This document shows, piece after piece, positions 1 through 8,298 of a stretch of 64,000 bases of DNA. Below the pieces are notes generated by a model. It searched no databases and was not told where the DNA came from. It saw nothing but the letters and a program-made list of their open reading frames with translations. The stretch lies in contig JACKAF010000001.1 of assembly GCA_020635235.1 (NCBI GenBank), forward strand, positions 731,215 through 795,214. Reading direction: 5' to 3'. Both the position numbers and the translations under genes were made by a program. Position 1 is the first letter of the stretch, and each line of letters begins with the position of its first letter. The stretch is from Pseudobdellovibrionaceae bacterium. Its GTDB lineage: Bacteria; Bdellovibrionota; FAC87; UBA2466; JACKAF01.

Positions 1-949
1 CAGGCTAACCCCTGTGGGCCCGCAGTTGAAGTCCCATCGTCAAGGAATCGTAGGCTTAGGCAGCGGAGTCCGATCGGGGTGAATGCGTAGCGGATACCAT
101 AGTAGAGGTAGGGCGTGAACGGTATGCCCAGATAAAACTATATCGGTTCAGATCGCCCACGTTGCGTGCGTACCAGTTTCGCTGATGCCGAAGCCCAGCC
201 AGCCGAATGCCATTGAGAGAAGACGTAGTCGTTATGTTTCGGTTCGCGCTGAGGCTTCGTCGAAAACGCGCTCAATGGCGTGGGCCCCATTTAGATCTCT
301 GTTTAAAGCCCAGCGCGGCTGGGTTTAGGAACGAAGTTACGCGAGTCACGCGCCCGCGATGGAGGTGGTGTACTGACGTTGTTCTTGCTAATGTCCGCGC
401 CGAAAAACCGAGAAGGACGCTGTGGAGCCCCATCCATTTAGGCAATTTACCTCCATCCTTCCAGCGCCTCGCTATTGCTCCATGGGTGGCTTTGGTAGCC
501 CACCCCATTCTCGTTTAAGACTGGAGGCCCGCTGTCTTCAAAAAGCGGGGGCCCCTACGTGAGGGATGCGATGGCGCATGGACGCGTTAGAAAAAAGAGC
601 GCAGTTGCGAAGAAGATGGCGCTGAAAATGGAAGCCCAGGAAGCCAGGGACTGCGCTGTTTCGCAGGCGGTCAGGCTGATGAAGAGCGCGGCTGTGAACT
701 GTGAGCGCGTCCACGGGCACGAGATTTTGATCCCAAAACCGCAAAGGGCGCAAGCTCAAAGCAGACGCAAAGCGGCAGGATGGTGAAGTTCGTGACCTAG
801 GACGTTGAAGATCCTCAGCAAGCGGCTTAAGATGGGGAGAGCGTGCCGAGGCTTTGCGCCGCAAAGAAGAAGAAAGCGGAACGGGAAGCCGAGCGAAAAC
901 GCTTTGAACGCAGTGATTGTACGGCGTCGCCCGGCGCGAGAACGCTCTA
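1..949. other. stretch without an intact gene
   Basis: No reading frame here has the look of a protein. Short runs of plausible coding sequence change frame every few dozen bases. Around 780-920 the plus strand reads as Ala/Lys/Glu/Arg-rich pieces (for example EALRRKEEE, then AEREAERKRFER one frame over), which suggests the end of a charged protein just upstream of the broken cinA. I cannot identify the gene in 1-540. The pattern matches the broken cinA that follows, so the same cause (decay or uncorrected indel errors) probably applies. Confidence 0.4.
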
Positions 950-2158
950 ATGGCCTGCGTATTGAAACTCGCCATCGGATGAGCTTCTAACTGGCAAGAT
1001 TGTGACACCAACCTCAATATGTCGCCGGTCAACTCTTTGCGAATGGTTTGCGTTTCGCTGCCGCCTGTTGTCCTCTACGAAGTCAAGTACTGCATTTTCG
1101 TAAAACCTGAACGCGCAGATGGGTGGTGGTGTCTGCTGACCTGGCCCAACGACGGACGAGATCTTACCGTTGACTGTGCCAGCCGCTTATTCAATCGGAT
1201 GCCGCCATGTACCTGCCGGCGCGTGAACGGCTTGAAAATTTATGGTGAGCGAGGCGCACTATAACGCGGGATGCGCTTCGGTGTTTCGCCACCGCGCGCT
1301 GCGGAACTGTTTGCGAATAACAACGTCGGCCTGGCTCTGATTTACCCTGGCATGCCGCTTAGTAGAGAGTGTTGCTTTGGTATTTTCTTCCGGGAGTGCT
1401 CACAGAAATGCGGCCGATGGTCGAAATTTCCCCAGACGTGGCGATCCCGGCAATCCTTGCTGGAAAGACTGCTCGCCTACTTAGGCTATATATTCTGGCA
1501 TTGTATGGGTAACAGGAGTTTGCGCCCGCTATTCATAAACCGGTGGAAGCGCTTCCGGCATACGCGCGCGCATTGATACCGCACCAGTCCCCAGAAAACG
1601 AGGTCGTGCCTCATTACCATAGCCCGAGGGTGGGGATTCCGTGAGCGAGTTTGAGAAGATTGTGGCGATGTCAGAGCGGCCATTGCTAAGCACGTGTATT
1701 TCGAGCGCCACCATAGCCTGGAGGCAGCTGCTGTCGGTACGCTGCGTTCAATGAACCGCCGGATTGTACCGTGGGAATCCTGCACGGGCGGACTGCCAGC
1801 CACCGCCTGACGCGCATTCCGGGAAGCTCAAACGTTGTTTGGGGGGGTATGTTTACCGGGTAGAGGCTAAGGCCAAGATGTTGGGCGTGAGTCTAAAACC
1901 GAGGGCGAGGCCGTCTCAAAAGCGTGTTTTATGCCTATGCGCGCGTTGGCGGCTAAGTGGTTGATCGTCGCGGTGTATGATTCCATGGGGCATACGGGCC
2001 CGGATGGAAATGATTCGATCCGATTGGGACTATCTACACAGCGGTGGTGAGCGGTCGCGTGGCGAGCGTCGGCAGTAGGGATCGGCTGGAGCGCGAACGG
2101 AAACAGGGCTGCTTCCGCCGTGCTCCTAGACGAAATCTTAAAGTTCATTCAGGACTGA
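950..2158 (+). pseudogene. cinA: broken cinA (competence/damage-inducible CinA, nicotinamide mononucleotide deamidase family)
   Basis: The ATG at 950 to the TGA at 2158 spans about 400 codons, the normal CinA length, but the frame shifts many times and crosses stops. CinA landmarks appear in the right order in alternating frames: MACVLKLAIG then DELLTGKIV (950-1004), VAGQLFANGLRF (about 1020-1060), a GPT.D..LTVDCASRLFNR stretch (about 1140-1200), PGVLTEMRPMVE (about 1395-1430), the ESCTGG signature (about 1775-1795), HRLTRIPGSSNVVWGG (1801-1848), EAKAKMLGV, TEGEAVSKA, TGPDGN, and RAASAVLLDEILKFIQD at the end. The N-terminal MoCF-like and C-terminal deamidase domains are both present. Family motifs are kept while the frame is lost, so damage is mostly by indels. 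Either a young pseudogene or poor sequence quality; recA, the usual next gene, is not seen. Confidence 0.8.
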
Positions 2159-2289
2159 AGCCGTTGTCGTCCCTTGTGAGGCGGCCGCTTTCTTCGAAAA
2201 GTCATCACTATCTGAGTCAAATGAATTGCGCTGAAATCTCGGTTTCGAATTCAGAAACTTCGGCAGTTAATACTCATAGGTTCATGGAT

Positions 2290-2620
2290 TCGTTGACGAC
2301 CTCCGCCGGAACTACGTTGAGCTTTCGCGTTTTGCCTATGGCTTTCTTCCCTTTAGCTTTCTTTTTTCTACGGTTTTTTTACCACTTTTCTTAGCTCTTG
2401 CTCCAATTTTTTCTCTGGCGGTTGATTTTTTTCTTTTTGGCCTTTTTAGTTTTTCTACTTTCTTGCCCGCCTCTTCAGGTTTTCTTTTTCTTGCCACCGG
2501 CGACGTCTTTCTTTTTTTTTTTTTCTTCGCATATGCCCCTGACTCCCTTTTCTAATTTAGGTCCACTGGCTTCAAGTGATCGAGATCCCATTTCAGGCTG
2601 CAAATAAATGGTAAAAGAGT
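2290..2620 (-). pseudogene. remnant of a Lys/Ala-rich, histone H1-like protein
   Basis: On the minus strand this stretch reads as Lys-rich pieces in shifting frames, such as KKTSPVARKRKPEE, AGKKVEKLKRPKRKK and GKKAIGKTRKLNVVPAEVV, ending at a stop near 2290. On the plus strand the same DNA shows as long T tracts, one of 13 T at about 2512-2524. The composition resembles bacterial histone H1-like/AlgP-like tails, but no intact frame exists and the assignment rests on composition only. Homopolymer tracts of this kind are also where sequencing indels concentrate. Confidence 0.35.
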
Positions 2621-2924
2621 TTATCCATTAAATATGTGCACGAAGCGTAAAAAATGCCTTTCTTTCATCGGCAGTTATGTAAAAAAGGGAATATTTTAGC
2701 AGCAGCAGGTCATTAAATATGGCTGCGAAATGCAAACTAAAGGTTCCGCGGGCGAAGATTTAAAATCAACGCCCGGTTGCGTCTAAACCCGTAGTCCATT
2801 TAAAAACGCAATCTCAAGCTCGTTACTGCAAAAGCTCTGATAAGTCAGGAAGAAGCTGGAAAGCCACCGGATGATGTGAACGCTTCGAGGTCGACAAGCC
2901 GAAGAGAGCCACTCAAGAAAGAAA
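2621..2924. other. gap between remnant and first intact gene
   Basis: No intact gene. The plus strand contains short Lys-rich readings (MAAKCKLK at about 2718) broken by stops. I see no convincing promoter, terminator or repeat. It marks the switch from the indel-ridden left end to the normal sequence that follows. Confidence 0.4.
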
Positions 2925-3224
2925 GTGGTGGTATCTCGCAGCATGTTGGAAGCCATCGAGCGTCGCAAGCGGGAGCGCGGCGACGAAGGGGAAAGTCGCA
3001 TTACGCAGCTTTTCAAGAAGCCGGTGGGGCGACGGGGTCGACGTCCAAAGAACGTCGAATACGGTGCGTCTAACGGCGGTCCGGAAGACGAGTTTGCTGC
3101 AAACGATCCTGAAGCAGAACGCCTGGAGTATGACACGGGAATCAAGGTTGGCTTCTCAGTCGACGGTGATTCCACATTGTTCGAGCGCTCTGACGACTAC
3201 GATGAAGAGCTCGATTTCGGCTGA
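2925..3224 (+). CDS. small orphan protein, basic N-terminal half, acidic C-terminal half
   Basis: A 99-residue protein that I do not recognise. It starts at GTG 2925; an ATG at 2943 (MLEAIERRKR) is an equally possible start. The first half is basic, with IERRKRERGDE and a KKPVGRRGRRPK patch that could contact nucleic acid. The second half is acidic and ends EELDFG, followed by TGA and TAA in tandem. No signal peptide or membrane segment. It is the first intact frame after the broken left end, so the upstream part of the true gene could be affected by the same indels. Confidence 0.5.
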   Translation: MVVSRSMLEAIERRKRERGDEGESRITQLFKKPVGRRGRRPKNVEYGASNGGPEDEFAANDPEAERLEYDTGIKVGFSVDGDSTLFERSDDYDEELDFG

Positions 3225-3272
3225 TAAGCGCCGCGCTTGAGTTCTCGTTCGGTATTGGGTAACTGTTTCCTA

Positions 3273-4304
3273 ATGAAACAGCCTCAATCCCGAATTAAAG
3301 CCGTCGAGTGGCGCGGTGACACGTGTCGCTTACTGGATCAAACCCGGATTCCCGGAAGGGAAACCTATATTGATTGTCGTGACTACCGCGAGGTGGTGGA
3401 TGCCATCCGTTCCCTTGCGGTGCGGGGGGCTCCGGCAATTGGTGTAGCGGGGGCGTTTGCGGTCGTACTAGCTGCGCGTTCGGCCAAAGATCTGAAAGAA
3501 CCCAAGCCATTCTTCGAGAAAGCTTTGTTGGAGATTCGCGAGGCGCGCCCCACGGCCGTCAATCTTTCGTGGGCCGTAGAGCGGATGCGAGGCGTAGCCG
3601 AATCGACGGGCCTTGATGCGGACAGGCTGCTGCAGGAAGCCGAAGCGCTGCACGCGGAAGACATCCAATTCAATTTGGATATCGCTCGCCACGGCCTGGA
3701 GCTGTTTGATCGGAAAATTTCCGTTGGCACCTACTGCAACACTGGGGATCTAGCAACGGGTGGAGTGGGGACAGCGTTTGGGCTCATTCACGGGGCCTAT
3801 TTGAATGACCGCGTTAGCCACGTCTATACCTGCGAAACTCGGCCCGTGTTACAGGGGCTTCGGCTGACGGCCTGGGAGCTATATAAGAATGAGATCCCTT
3901 TCACGGCTATTTGCGACAACATGGCTGCCTCGCTAATGGCGGCCGGGCGGATTGAGGCCGTCTTCTTGGGGGCAGACCGAATCGCTGCCAACGGGGATGC
4001 CGCGAATAAGATCGGTACTTACGCGTTGGCGGTCGCCGCCAAGTACCATGGCATTCCATTTTACGTCGTGGCCCCCAGTTCTACGTTTGATCTTAGCTTG
4101 GCCTCGGGCGCGGAAATTCCCATCGAACAGCGCGACGCTAAAGAGATCCTCTCCGTTTTGGGGGACAACACGCCGCCTGAAGCATGGCCGGTGTACAACC
4201 CCGCTTTTGACGTGACGCCCCACCAACTTATTACTGGGATTGTCTGTGAGCGTGGCGTGTTAAAAGCCCCCTATGCCGAGAACATCGGGTCGGTACTCGG
4301 TTAA
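3273..4304 (+). CDS. mtnA: S-methyl-5-thioribose-1-phosphate isomerase
   Basis: Isomerises methylthioribose-1-phosphate to methylthioribulose-1-phosphate in the methionine salvage pathway, in the cytosol. The 343-residue protein has the family's full length. The catalytic Cys lies in GTYCNTG (Cys155) and the catalytic Asp in GADRIAANGD (Asp235), the two residues known from the family. VRGAPAIG near the N-terminus is also typical. I chose ATG 3273 rather than the upstream TTG 3237, because the family normally starts shortly before the IKAVEW-like strand. No other methionine salvage gene is next to it; the 14-base palindrome just downstream separates it from the sigma factor gene. Confidence 0.95.
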   Translation: MKQPQSRIKAVEWRGDTCRLLDQTRIPGRETYIDCRDYREVVDAIRSLAVRGAPAIGVAGAFAVVLAARSAKDLKEPKPFFEKALLEIREARPTAVNLSWAVERMRGVAESTGLDADRLLQEAEALHAEDIQFNLDIARHGLELFDRKISVGTYCNTGDLATGGVGTAFGLIHGAYLNDRVSHVYTCETRPVLQGLRLTAWELYKNEIPFTAICDNMAASLMAAGRIEAVFLGADRIAANGDAANKIGTYALAVAAKYHGIPFYVVAPSSTFDLSLASGAEIPIEQRDAKEILSVLGDNTPPEAWPVYNPAFDVTPHQLITGIVCERGVLKAPYAENIGSVLG

Positions 4305-4312
4305 ATGGGCCC

Positions 4313-4326
4313 ACGGGGCGCCCCGT
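4313..4326. terminator. 14-base perfect palindrome after mtnA
   Basis: The sequence ACGGGGCGCCCCGT is a perfect palindrome 9 bases after the mtnA stop. It could fold as a short GC hairpin and end mtnA transcription, but no U tract follows directly. It could equally be an operator for the sigma factor gene that starts at 4378. Confidence 0.3.
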
Positions 4327-4377
4327 AGTCAGCAAGTCCCTGTAAGGCGACACCTTTTTGGGTTAGACTAAAAAGCC

Positions 4378-4947
4378 ATGGGGGAAAAAACAGAAAGCCG
4401 TTTGCCGGAGTTGCGGGAGATCGTCAAAGAGCAGGATCGACGGGTCTATAATTTCTGCGAGTACATGCTCTACGATCCTTCGCTGGTTGCGCCGCTGGTG
4501 ATAAATATTTTTGCTGAGTTCGGAAAGGTGTACCGACGTCTTGAATCGCAGGCGGCAGATCTTTCAGATGCCGAACTCAGGATCCGTCTTTTCCAAGTTG
4601 CCTGGACGTTCATTCAGCGCCACTTAGCTGCGCAGGAACACAATCTTCACTTAGGCCGCGACACCCGCGATCTGAAAGACTTTGGGCGCGACCTATTGTC
4701 CGGCGCGAACGTAGACGACCAATCCGTTCGAGATCAAATTTTTCAGCGCATTTTGAGTTTGGACGCCGATCTCCGGGCGCCGGTTGTGTTGCGAGACATA
4801 CTCAAGTTTGACGATGAACAAACGATGCAAATTCTGGGAATGCGTTGGGGCGTGTACCGTCACCGTCTAAACCGCGGGCGGCTCGACTTTGCGAATTTTC
4901 TTCGAGGGCGTTTGGCATCGAGCTCCACTACCGAGGCAACTGCTTAA
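4378..4947 (+). CDS. ECF-like RNA polymerase sigma factor
   Basis: A 189-residue protein with the layout of a small sigma70-family factor. The N-terminal half is helical and could be region 2. The C-terminal segment LDADLRAPVVLRDILKFDDE followed by QTMQILGMRWGVYRHRLNRG matches the helix-turn-helix logic of region 4 (a 'bulk of hydrophobics, then R.RL.RGR' ending). Its stop overlaps the next start as TAATG, and that next gene encodes a membrane protein of anti-sigma type, which supports the call. Region 2 is divergent, so it may be a specialised or degenerate member. Confidence 0.65.
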   Translation: MGEKTESRLPELREIVKEQDRRVYNFCEYMLYDPSLVAPLVINIFAEFGKVYRRLESQAADLSDAELRIRLFQVAWTFIQRHLAAQEHNLHLGRDTRDLKDFGRDLLSGANVDDQSVRDQIFQRILSLDADLRAPVVLRDILKFDDEQTMQILGMRWGVYRHRLNRGRLDFANFLRGRLASSSTTEATA

Positions 4948-5501
4948 TGGCTATTTCTAAGTTTTTTTGCCAAAACCTGCTTTCAGATTACGTCGAGAAG
5001 TTGCTTCCAGCCGCTCGCCAATCCGAGGTAAAGCAGTGCTTGGAGCAATACCCTGAGTGCCGAGAGATGTATCAGGATCTTGTTTCTACCTTGAGACTGC
5101 TAGAAGGCTTACCGGTCCGTGACATCAGCAATGATGTAGCGGTTCGGATCATGGAAGCCTCCGAGGGAGCCCGCTCCCGGAAAAGTTGGTCAGCCCGTGC
5201 CGCACAGGTCGCCGTCTTTGCAGGAGTCCCGCTGGCGGTTCTCATCGGTGTCAGCTTTTTGTATCCAAAGTCCGTGCCCGTAGTATCCCGTATGCTCGCC
5301 TCAGCAAACAGCGGGGAGTCGGGCAATTTCCTTCGCTACTACCCGCTCTACCATGGTGCAGCCGATATCCTCGACGCTCAGGGCGCGGTCATCGAACAAG
5401 CCGAAAACTTCTCGGGAAGTGTTTGGGAAGAAGGTGGCCTATCCGCTGAAGAGTTCGAAAGGACATTTCAGCTTCAGGGTGGTAATGTCCCCGAGAAGTG
5501 A
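4947..5501 (+). CDS. probable membrane-bound anti-sigma factor
   Basis: A 184-residue protein whose ATG overlaps the sigma gene stop. The N-terminal 45 residues resemble the anti-sigma zinc-finger fold (CQNLLSDYVEKLLPAAR then VKQCLEQYPECREMY), but the usual H-x3-C-x2-C ligands are changed: the His is absent and the last two Cys are six residues apart, so zinc binding is doubtful. One membrane segment follows at about residues 92-112 (VAVFAGVPLAVLIGVSFLY), with about 70 residues outside the cytoplasm. Pairing with the sigma factor is inferred from overlap and topology. The stop overlaps the nadE start as GTGA. Confidence 0.6.
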   Translation: MAISKFFCQNLLSDYVEKLLPAARQSEVKQCLEQYPECREMYQDLVSTLRLLEGLPVRDISNDVAVRIMEASEGARSRKSWSARAAQVAVFAGVPLAVLIGVSFLYPKSVPVVSRMLASANSGESGNFLRYYPLYHGAADILDAQGAVIEQAENFSGSVWEEGGLSAEEFERTFQLQGGNVPEK

Positions 5502-7120
5502 CCCCTGAACTGAAAATTGGCCTGGCCCAAAGTAACCCCACCATTGGTGATTTGGATGGCAACTTAGCCACGATACTTCAGCGCGTCCAATTGGCCGAGA
5601 AGCAGGGGCTTGATCTGCTAGTCTTCCCGGAGCTTAGCTTAACGGGCTATCCCCCCAGAGATCTTCTTTTTGAGAGCGATTTTGTTAGCCGACAGTTGGA
5701 GGCCCTTGGCAAAGTCGAAAAGGCGTCCTCCAAGGTGGCTGTTTTTCTCGGGTTTGTGGAGCCCAATCCGGAGGCCACGGGGCGCCCCTTTTACAACGCA
5801 CTTGCGGTGTTCCATCAGGGGAGGCGAATCGCCACCTACCGAAAACGTCTCCTGCCATATTACGATGTCTTTGATGAACCGCGCTACTTCGAAGCCGGAG
5901 CCAGTCCCTCAGTTGTGGAAGTGAGTGGCAAGCGCATTGGTCTGGCCATTTGTGAAGATATTTGGAATGAAAAAGGCTTCTTGAATCGCTTGTACGCCGC
6001 GGACCCTATGTCGGATCTTGAAGAAGCGGCCCTTGATCTCGTGGTCGTCCCTTCTGCTTCGCCGTTTCACTTGTTTAAGAATCAAGCGCGTGAGCGCTTG
6101 CTAACGCAGGTGTCCCGGCGCCTGAATGCGCCCGTTGCGTTTTGCAACCAAGTGGGAGGCAATGATGAGTTGCTTTTTGATGGCTGCAGCGCACTTGTTA
6201 AAGGCGACGCAGTATTAGCCGCGGGCCCCGCTTTTGAAGAAGCCCTAGTGATCGGTACTCTGTCGTCGACGGCCGCAGCCACCCATCCCGCTTATCCGGA
6301 AACTGAAGCTGCCTGGGTATTGAGTGCTCTAGAAATGGGCATTCGCGATTATGTCCGTAAGTGCCGCGCTTCAAATGTGGTGGTAGGGGTGAGCGGCGGC
6401 ATTGACAGCGCGGTCGTGGTTGCACTCGCCGTGCGTGCGCTCGGCAAGGAGCACGTCTACGCACTTTCTCTTCCGACTCGGTACACTTCATCTGGGAGCA
6501 AGAGCGATGCGCGTTTACTTTGCGAAAGCATCGGAGTTTCTTTTCAAGAACTAAGTATCGAACCCCTATTCGAAAAATACCGCGCTCTGTGGCCGGAGTG
6601 GTTTGGGCACTCGTTGCAAGGGGTCGCCTTGGAGAATGTACAGCCGCGGATCCGCATGACGCTACTCATGGCACTAGCCAATGAAAAAGGTGCCTTGCTG
6701 CTCAACACGAGCAACAAAAGTGAGATCTCAACGGGCTACGCAACATTGTACGGTGATAGCGCCGGCGCACTGGCGGTTTTGGGCGATCTGACAAAGAGCC
6801 AGGTTTATGCTGTCGCGCGCGAACTGAATAAGCTTGGGATGCGCATCCCCGAGGGGATTCTCAAGCGCGCGCCCAGTGCCGAGCTGCGCGAGGACCAAAC
6901 CGATTCTCAGTCCTTGCCCGAGTACGACGTTTTGGATGCGCTGGTGGAAGAGCGGGTCGTGCAGGTTATGGCCAATGGAGAGTCCCCTGCCGGCGCCAAA
7001 ACGCTCTTCTCGCGGCTCTACTCTGGCAGCGAGTTTAAAAGGGCCCAGCTACCTCCTGTGTTGCGCGTAAGCCGCAAAGCTTTCGGGACGGGTCGGCGCT
7101 TTCCTATTGCGAAGCGTTGA
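5498..7120 (+). CDS. nadE: glutamine-dependent NAD+ synthetase
   Basis: Makes NAD+ from nicotinic acid adenine dinucleotide, ATP and glutamine. The 540-residue protein has an N-terminal nitrilase-type glutaminase domain with the triad Glu45 (PELSLTGYPP), Lys116 (TYRKRLLP) and Cys152 (AICEDIWNE), and a C-terminal synthetase domain with the pyrophosphate loop VGVSGGIDSAVV near residue 300. LLNTSNKSEISTGY is the usual NaAD-binding part. It starts at GTG 5498, overlapping the preceding stop by 4 bases, so it is probably translated together with the sigma/anti-sigma pair. The frame ends RRFPIAKR, as in the family. Confidence 0.95.
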   Translation: MTPELKIGLAQSNPTIGDLDGNLATILQRVQLAEKQGLDLLVFPELSLTGYPPRDLLFESDFVSRQLEALGKVEKASSKVAVFLGFVEPNPEATGRPFYNALAVFHQGRRIATYRKRLLPYYDVFDEPRYFEAGASPSVVEVSGKRIGLAICEDIWNEKGFLNRLYAADPMSDLEEAALDLVVVPSASPFHLFKNQARERLLTQVSRRLNAPVAFCNQVGGNDELLFDGCSALVKGDAVLAAGPAFEEALVIGTLSSTAAATHPAYPETEAAWVLSALEMGIRDYVRKCRASNVVVGVSGGIDSAVVVALAVRALGKEHVYALSLPTRYTSSGSKSDARLLCESIGVSFQELSIEPLFEKYRALWPEWFGHSLQGVALENVQPRIRMTLLMALANEKGALLLNTSNKSEISTGYATLYGDSAGALAVLGDLTKSQVYAVARELNKLGMRIPEGILKRAPSAELREDQTDSQSLPEYDVLDALVEERVVQVMANGESPAGAKTLFSRLYSGSEFKRAQLPPVLRVSRKAFGTGRRFPIAKR

Positions 7121-7205
7121 ATCCGTCCTACAGGGCCGCGCAAGTCTCAGCAATTCCAAGCGAATTCCCTATTCGTCCCTACCAGGTCTAAATACAAAAT
7201 CCCGG

Positions 7206-7234
7206 TTGCCAGCCTCAAAGGGCGCCCCTATAGT
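7206..7234 (+). promoter_or_regulatory. sigma70-like promoter of the oxidase-assembly/carotenoid operon
   Basis: TTGCCA (7206-7211) and TATAGT (7229-7234) are separated by exactly 17 bases, a close match to the sigma70 consensus. Transcription would begin near 7241, about 33 bases before the ATG at 7274, which has AAGGAG upstream. No other clear promoter was seen in the 10 kb downstream. Confidence 0.6.
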
Positions 7235-7273
7235 CCTATCCGAAATTGGTTTTGCATATAAAGGAGAACACTC

Positions 7274-7966
7274 ATGAAAAACCTTTCATGGCTTGCAGTG
7301 GTGGTCGGCGTGCAGTTCCTGTTCGTGTCGGCCCAGGCGGCAACGATTAGCGGCAAAATTGGCTATGGCAAGGATGCCCCGAAGGATAAACCCATTCGCA
7401 TGAACGCGGATCCGTACTGCGCGAGCGCGAACAAAGCGAACCCCGCTACCGACGAACGCATCGTGGTAAATTCCAACAAGACGCTTAAGAATGTTTTCGT
7501 TTACATCAAGTCGGGCGCAAAAAAGGGTACGGCCCCGAGCCAGGCAGTAGTCTTTGATCAAAAGGGCTGTGTTTACCACCCGCACGTCATTGGCGTACAG
7601 GTTGGACAACCTTTTGATATTTTGAATAGTGATGCCACTCTTCACAACGTGCATTCGATGGCGAAGAAGAATGCCGGTTTCAACATGGGAATGGCGACAA
7701 AGGGACAAAAGGTTACGAAGACCTTCTCCAAGCCTGAAACCATGATTAAGTTTAAGTGCGACGTTCATGGCTGGATGACGGCCTATGTGGGCGTTGTAGA
7801 CAACCCGTACTTCGCTGTGACTGGAGATGATGGTTCGTTCACCTTGAAGGATGTCCCTCCGGGTGACTACACCATCGAAGCCTGGCACGAAAAGCTGAAG
7901 ACCAAGACCGCTACGGTTAAGGTTGCGGGTGCCGGCGATACCAAAACTGTGGACTTTTCCTTCTAG
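7274..7966 (+). CDS. secreted cupredoxin with C-terminal carboxypeptidase-regulatory-like domain
   Basis: A 230-residue exported protein. The signal peptide ends near AQA (residue 22). The middle part is a plastocyanin-like domain: His124/His127 in TLHNVHS and the Cys162-x2-His165-x2-Met168 cluster in KCDVHGWM are likely copper ligands. The C-terminal 60 residues (AVTGDDGSFTLKDVPPGDY) form a small beta-sandwich of the carboxypeptidase-regulatory type. Proteins of this build often sit with terminal oxidases and probably carry electrons or copper in the periplasm. It is the first gene of a long operon that continues with heme A synthesis and Sco1. RBS AAGGAG precedes the ATG. Confidence 0.8.
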   Translation: MKNLSWLAVVVGVQFLFVSAQAATISGKIGYGKDAPKDKPIRMNADPYCASANKANPATDERIVVNSNKTLKNVFVYIKSGAKKGTAPSQAVVFDQKGCVYHPHVIGVQVGQPFDILNSDATLHNVHSMAKKNAGFNMGMATKGQKVTKTFSKPETMIKFKCDVHGWMTAYVGVVDNPYFAVTGDDGSFTLKDVPPGDYTIEAWHEKLKTKTATVKVAGAGDTKTVDFSF

Positions 7967-7974
7967 TTGTTTAG

Positions 7975-8298
7975 ATGGATTGGTTAACGGGAAACTTTGA
8001 TCTAACGAGCGCTACCGACGTGCCCTTTGTGGGCACTGCCTTGGTGGCGCTCGTTGTTCTTTTCGTGGTTTTCGATGGCTATCTTCTAGCGGGAGGGACC
8101 AGGCGTCGTCAGAAAAGCACGCGCTTTGTGCTGGGGCCGCTGGAAACGCACCTGCTTTGGACTTTGGTGCCGGTCGCCCTCATCGTAGTTCTCCTCAAAC
8201 TGCCGACCCAATCTCGAAAAACTCCGCGCGTGACCCGGCAGACGGTCCCGCAGCAAACGGAAAAAGCCCCCGAAGCTGCAAAGGTTCTTTTTGAGTAA
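7975..8298 (+). CDS. small membrane hairpin protein resembling the N-terminus of cytochrome oxidase subunit II
   Basis: A 107-residue protein with two membrane segments, about residues 18-40 and 56-76, and a charged tail. The second segment, LETHLLWTLVPVALIVVLLK, has the LE..WT..P pattern found in the second transmembrane helix of COX2. The CuA domain that should follow is missing; the protein stops after about 30 more residues. It lies 8 bases after a secreted cupredoxin and overlaps ctaA, so a role in oxidase assembly, or as a membrane anchor working with the cupredoxin, is plausible. It could also be an unrelated two-helix protein. Confidence 0.55.
   Translation: MDWLTGNFDLTSATDVPFVGTALVALVVLFVVFDGYLLAGGTRRRQKSTRFVLGPLETHLLWTLVPVALIVVLLKLPTQSRKTPRVTRQTVPQQTEKAPEAAKVLFE

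Noticed and set aside
538..1032. Open frame of 164 codons on the minus strand
   Set aside because: Arg/Ser/Leu-rich with no protein-like pattern; it is the antisense of the broken plus-strand cinA region.
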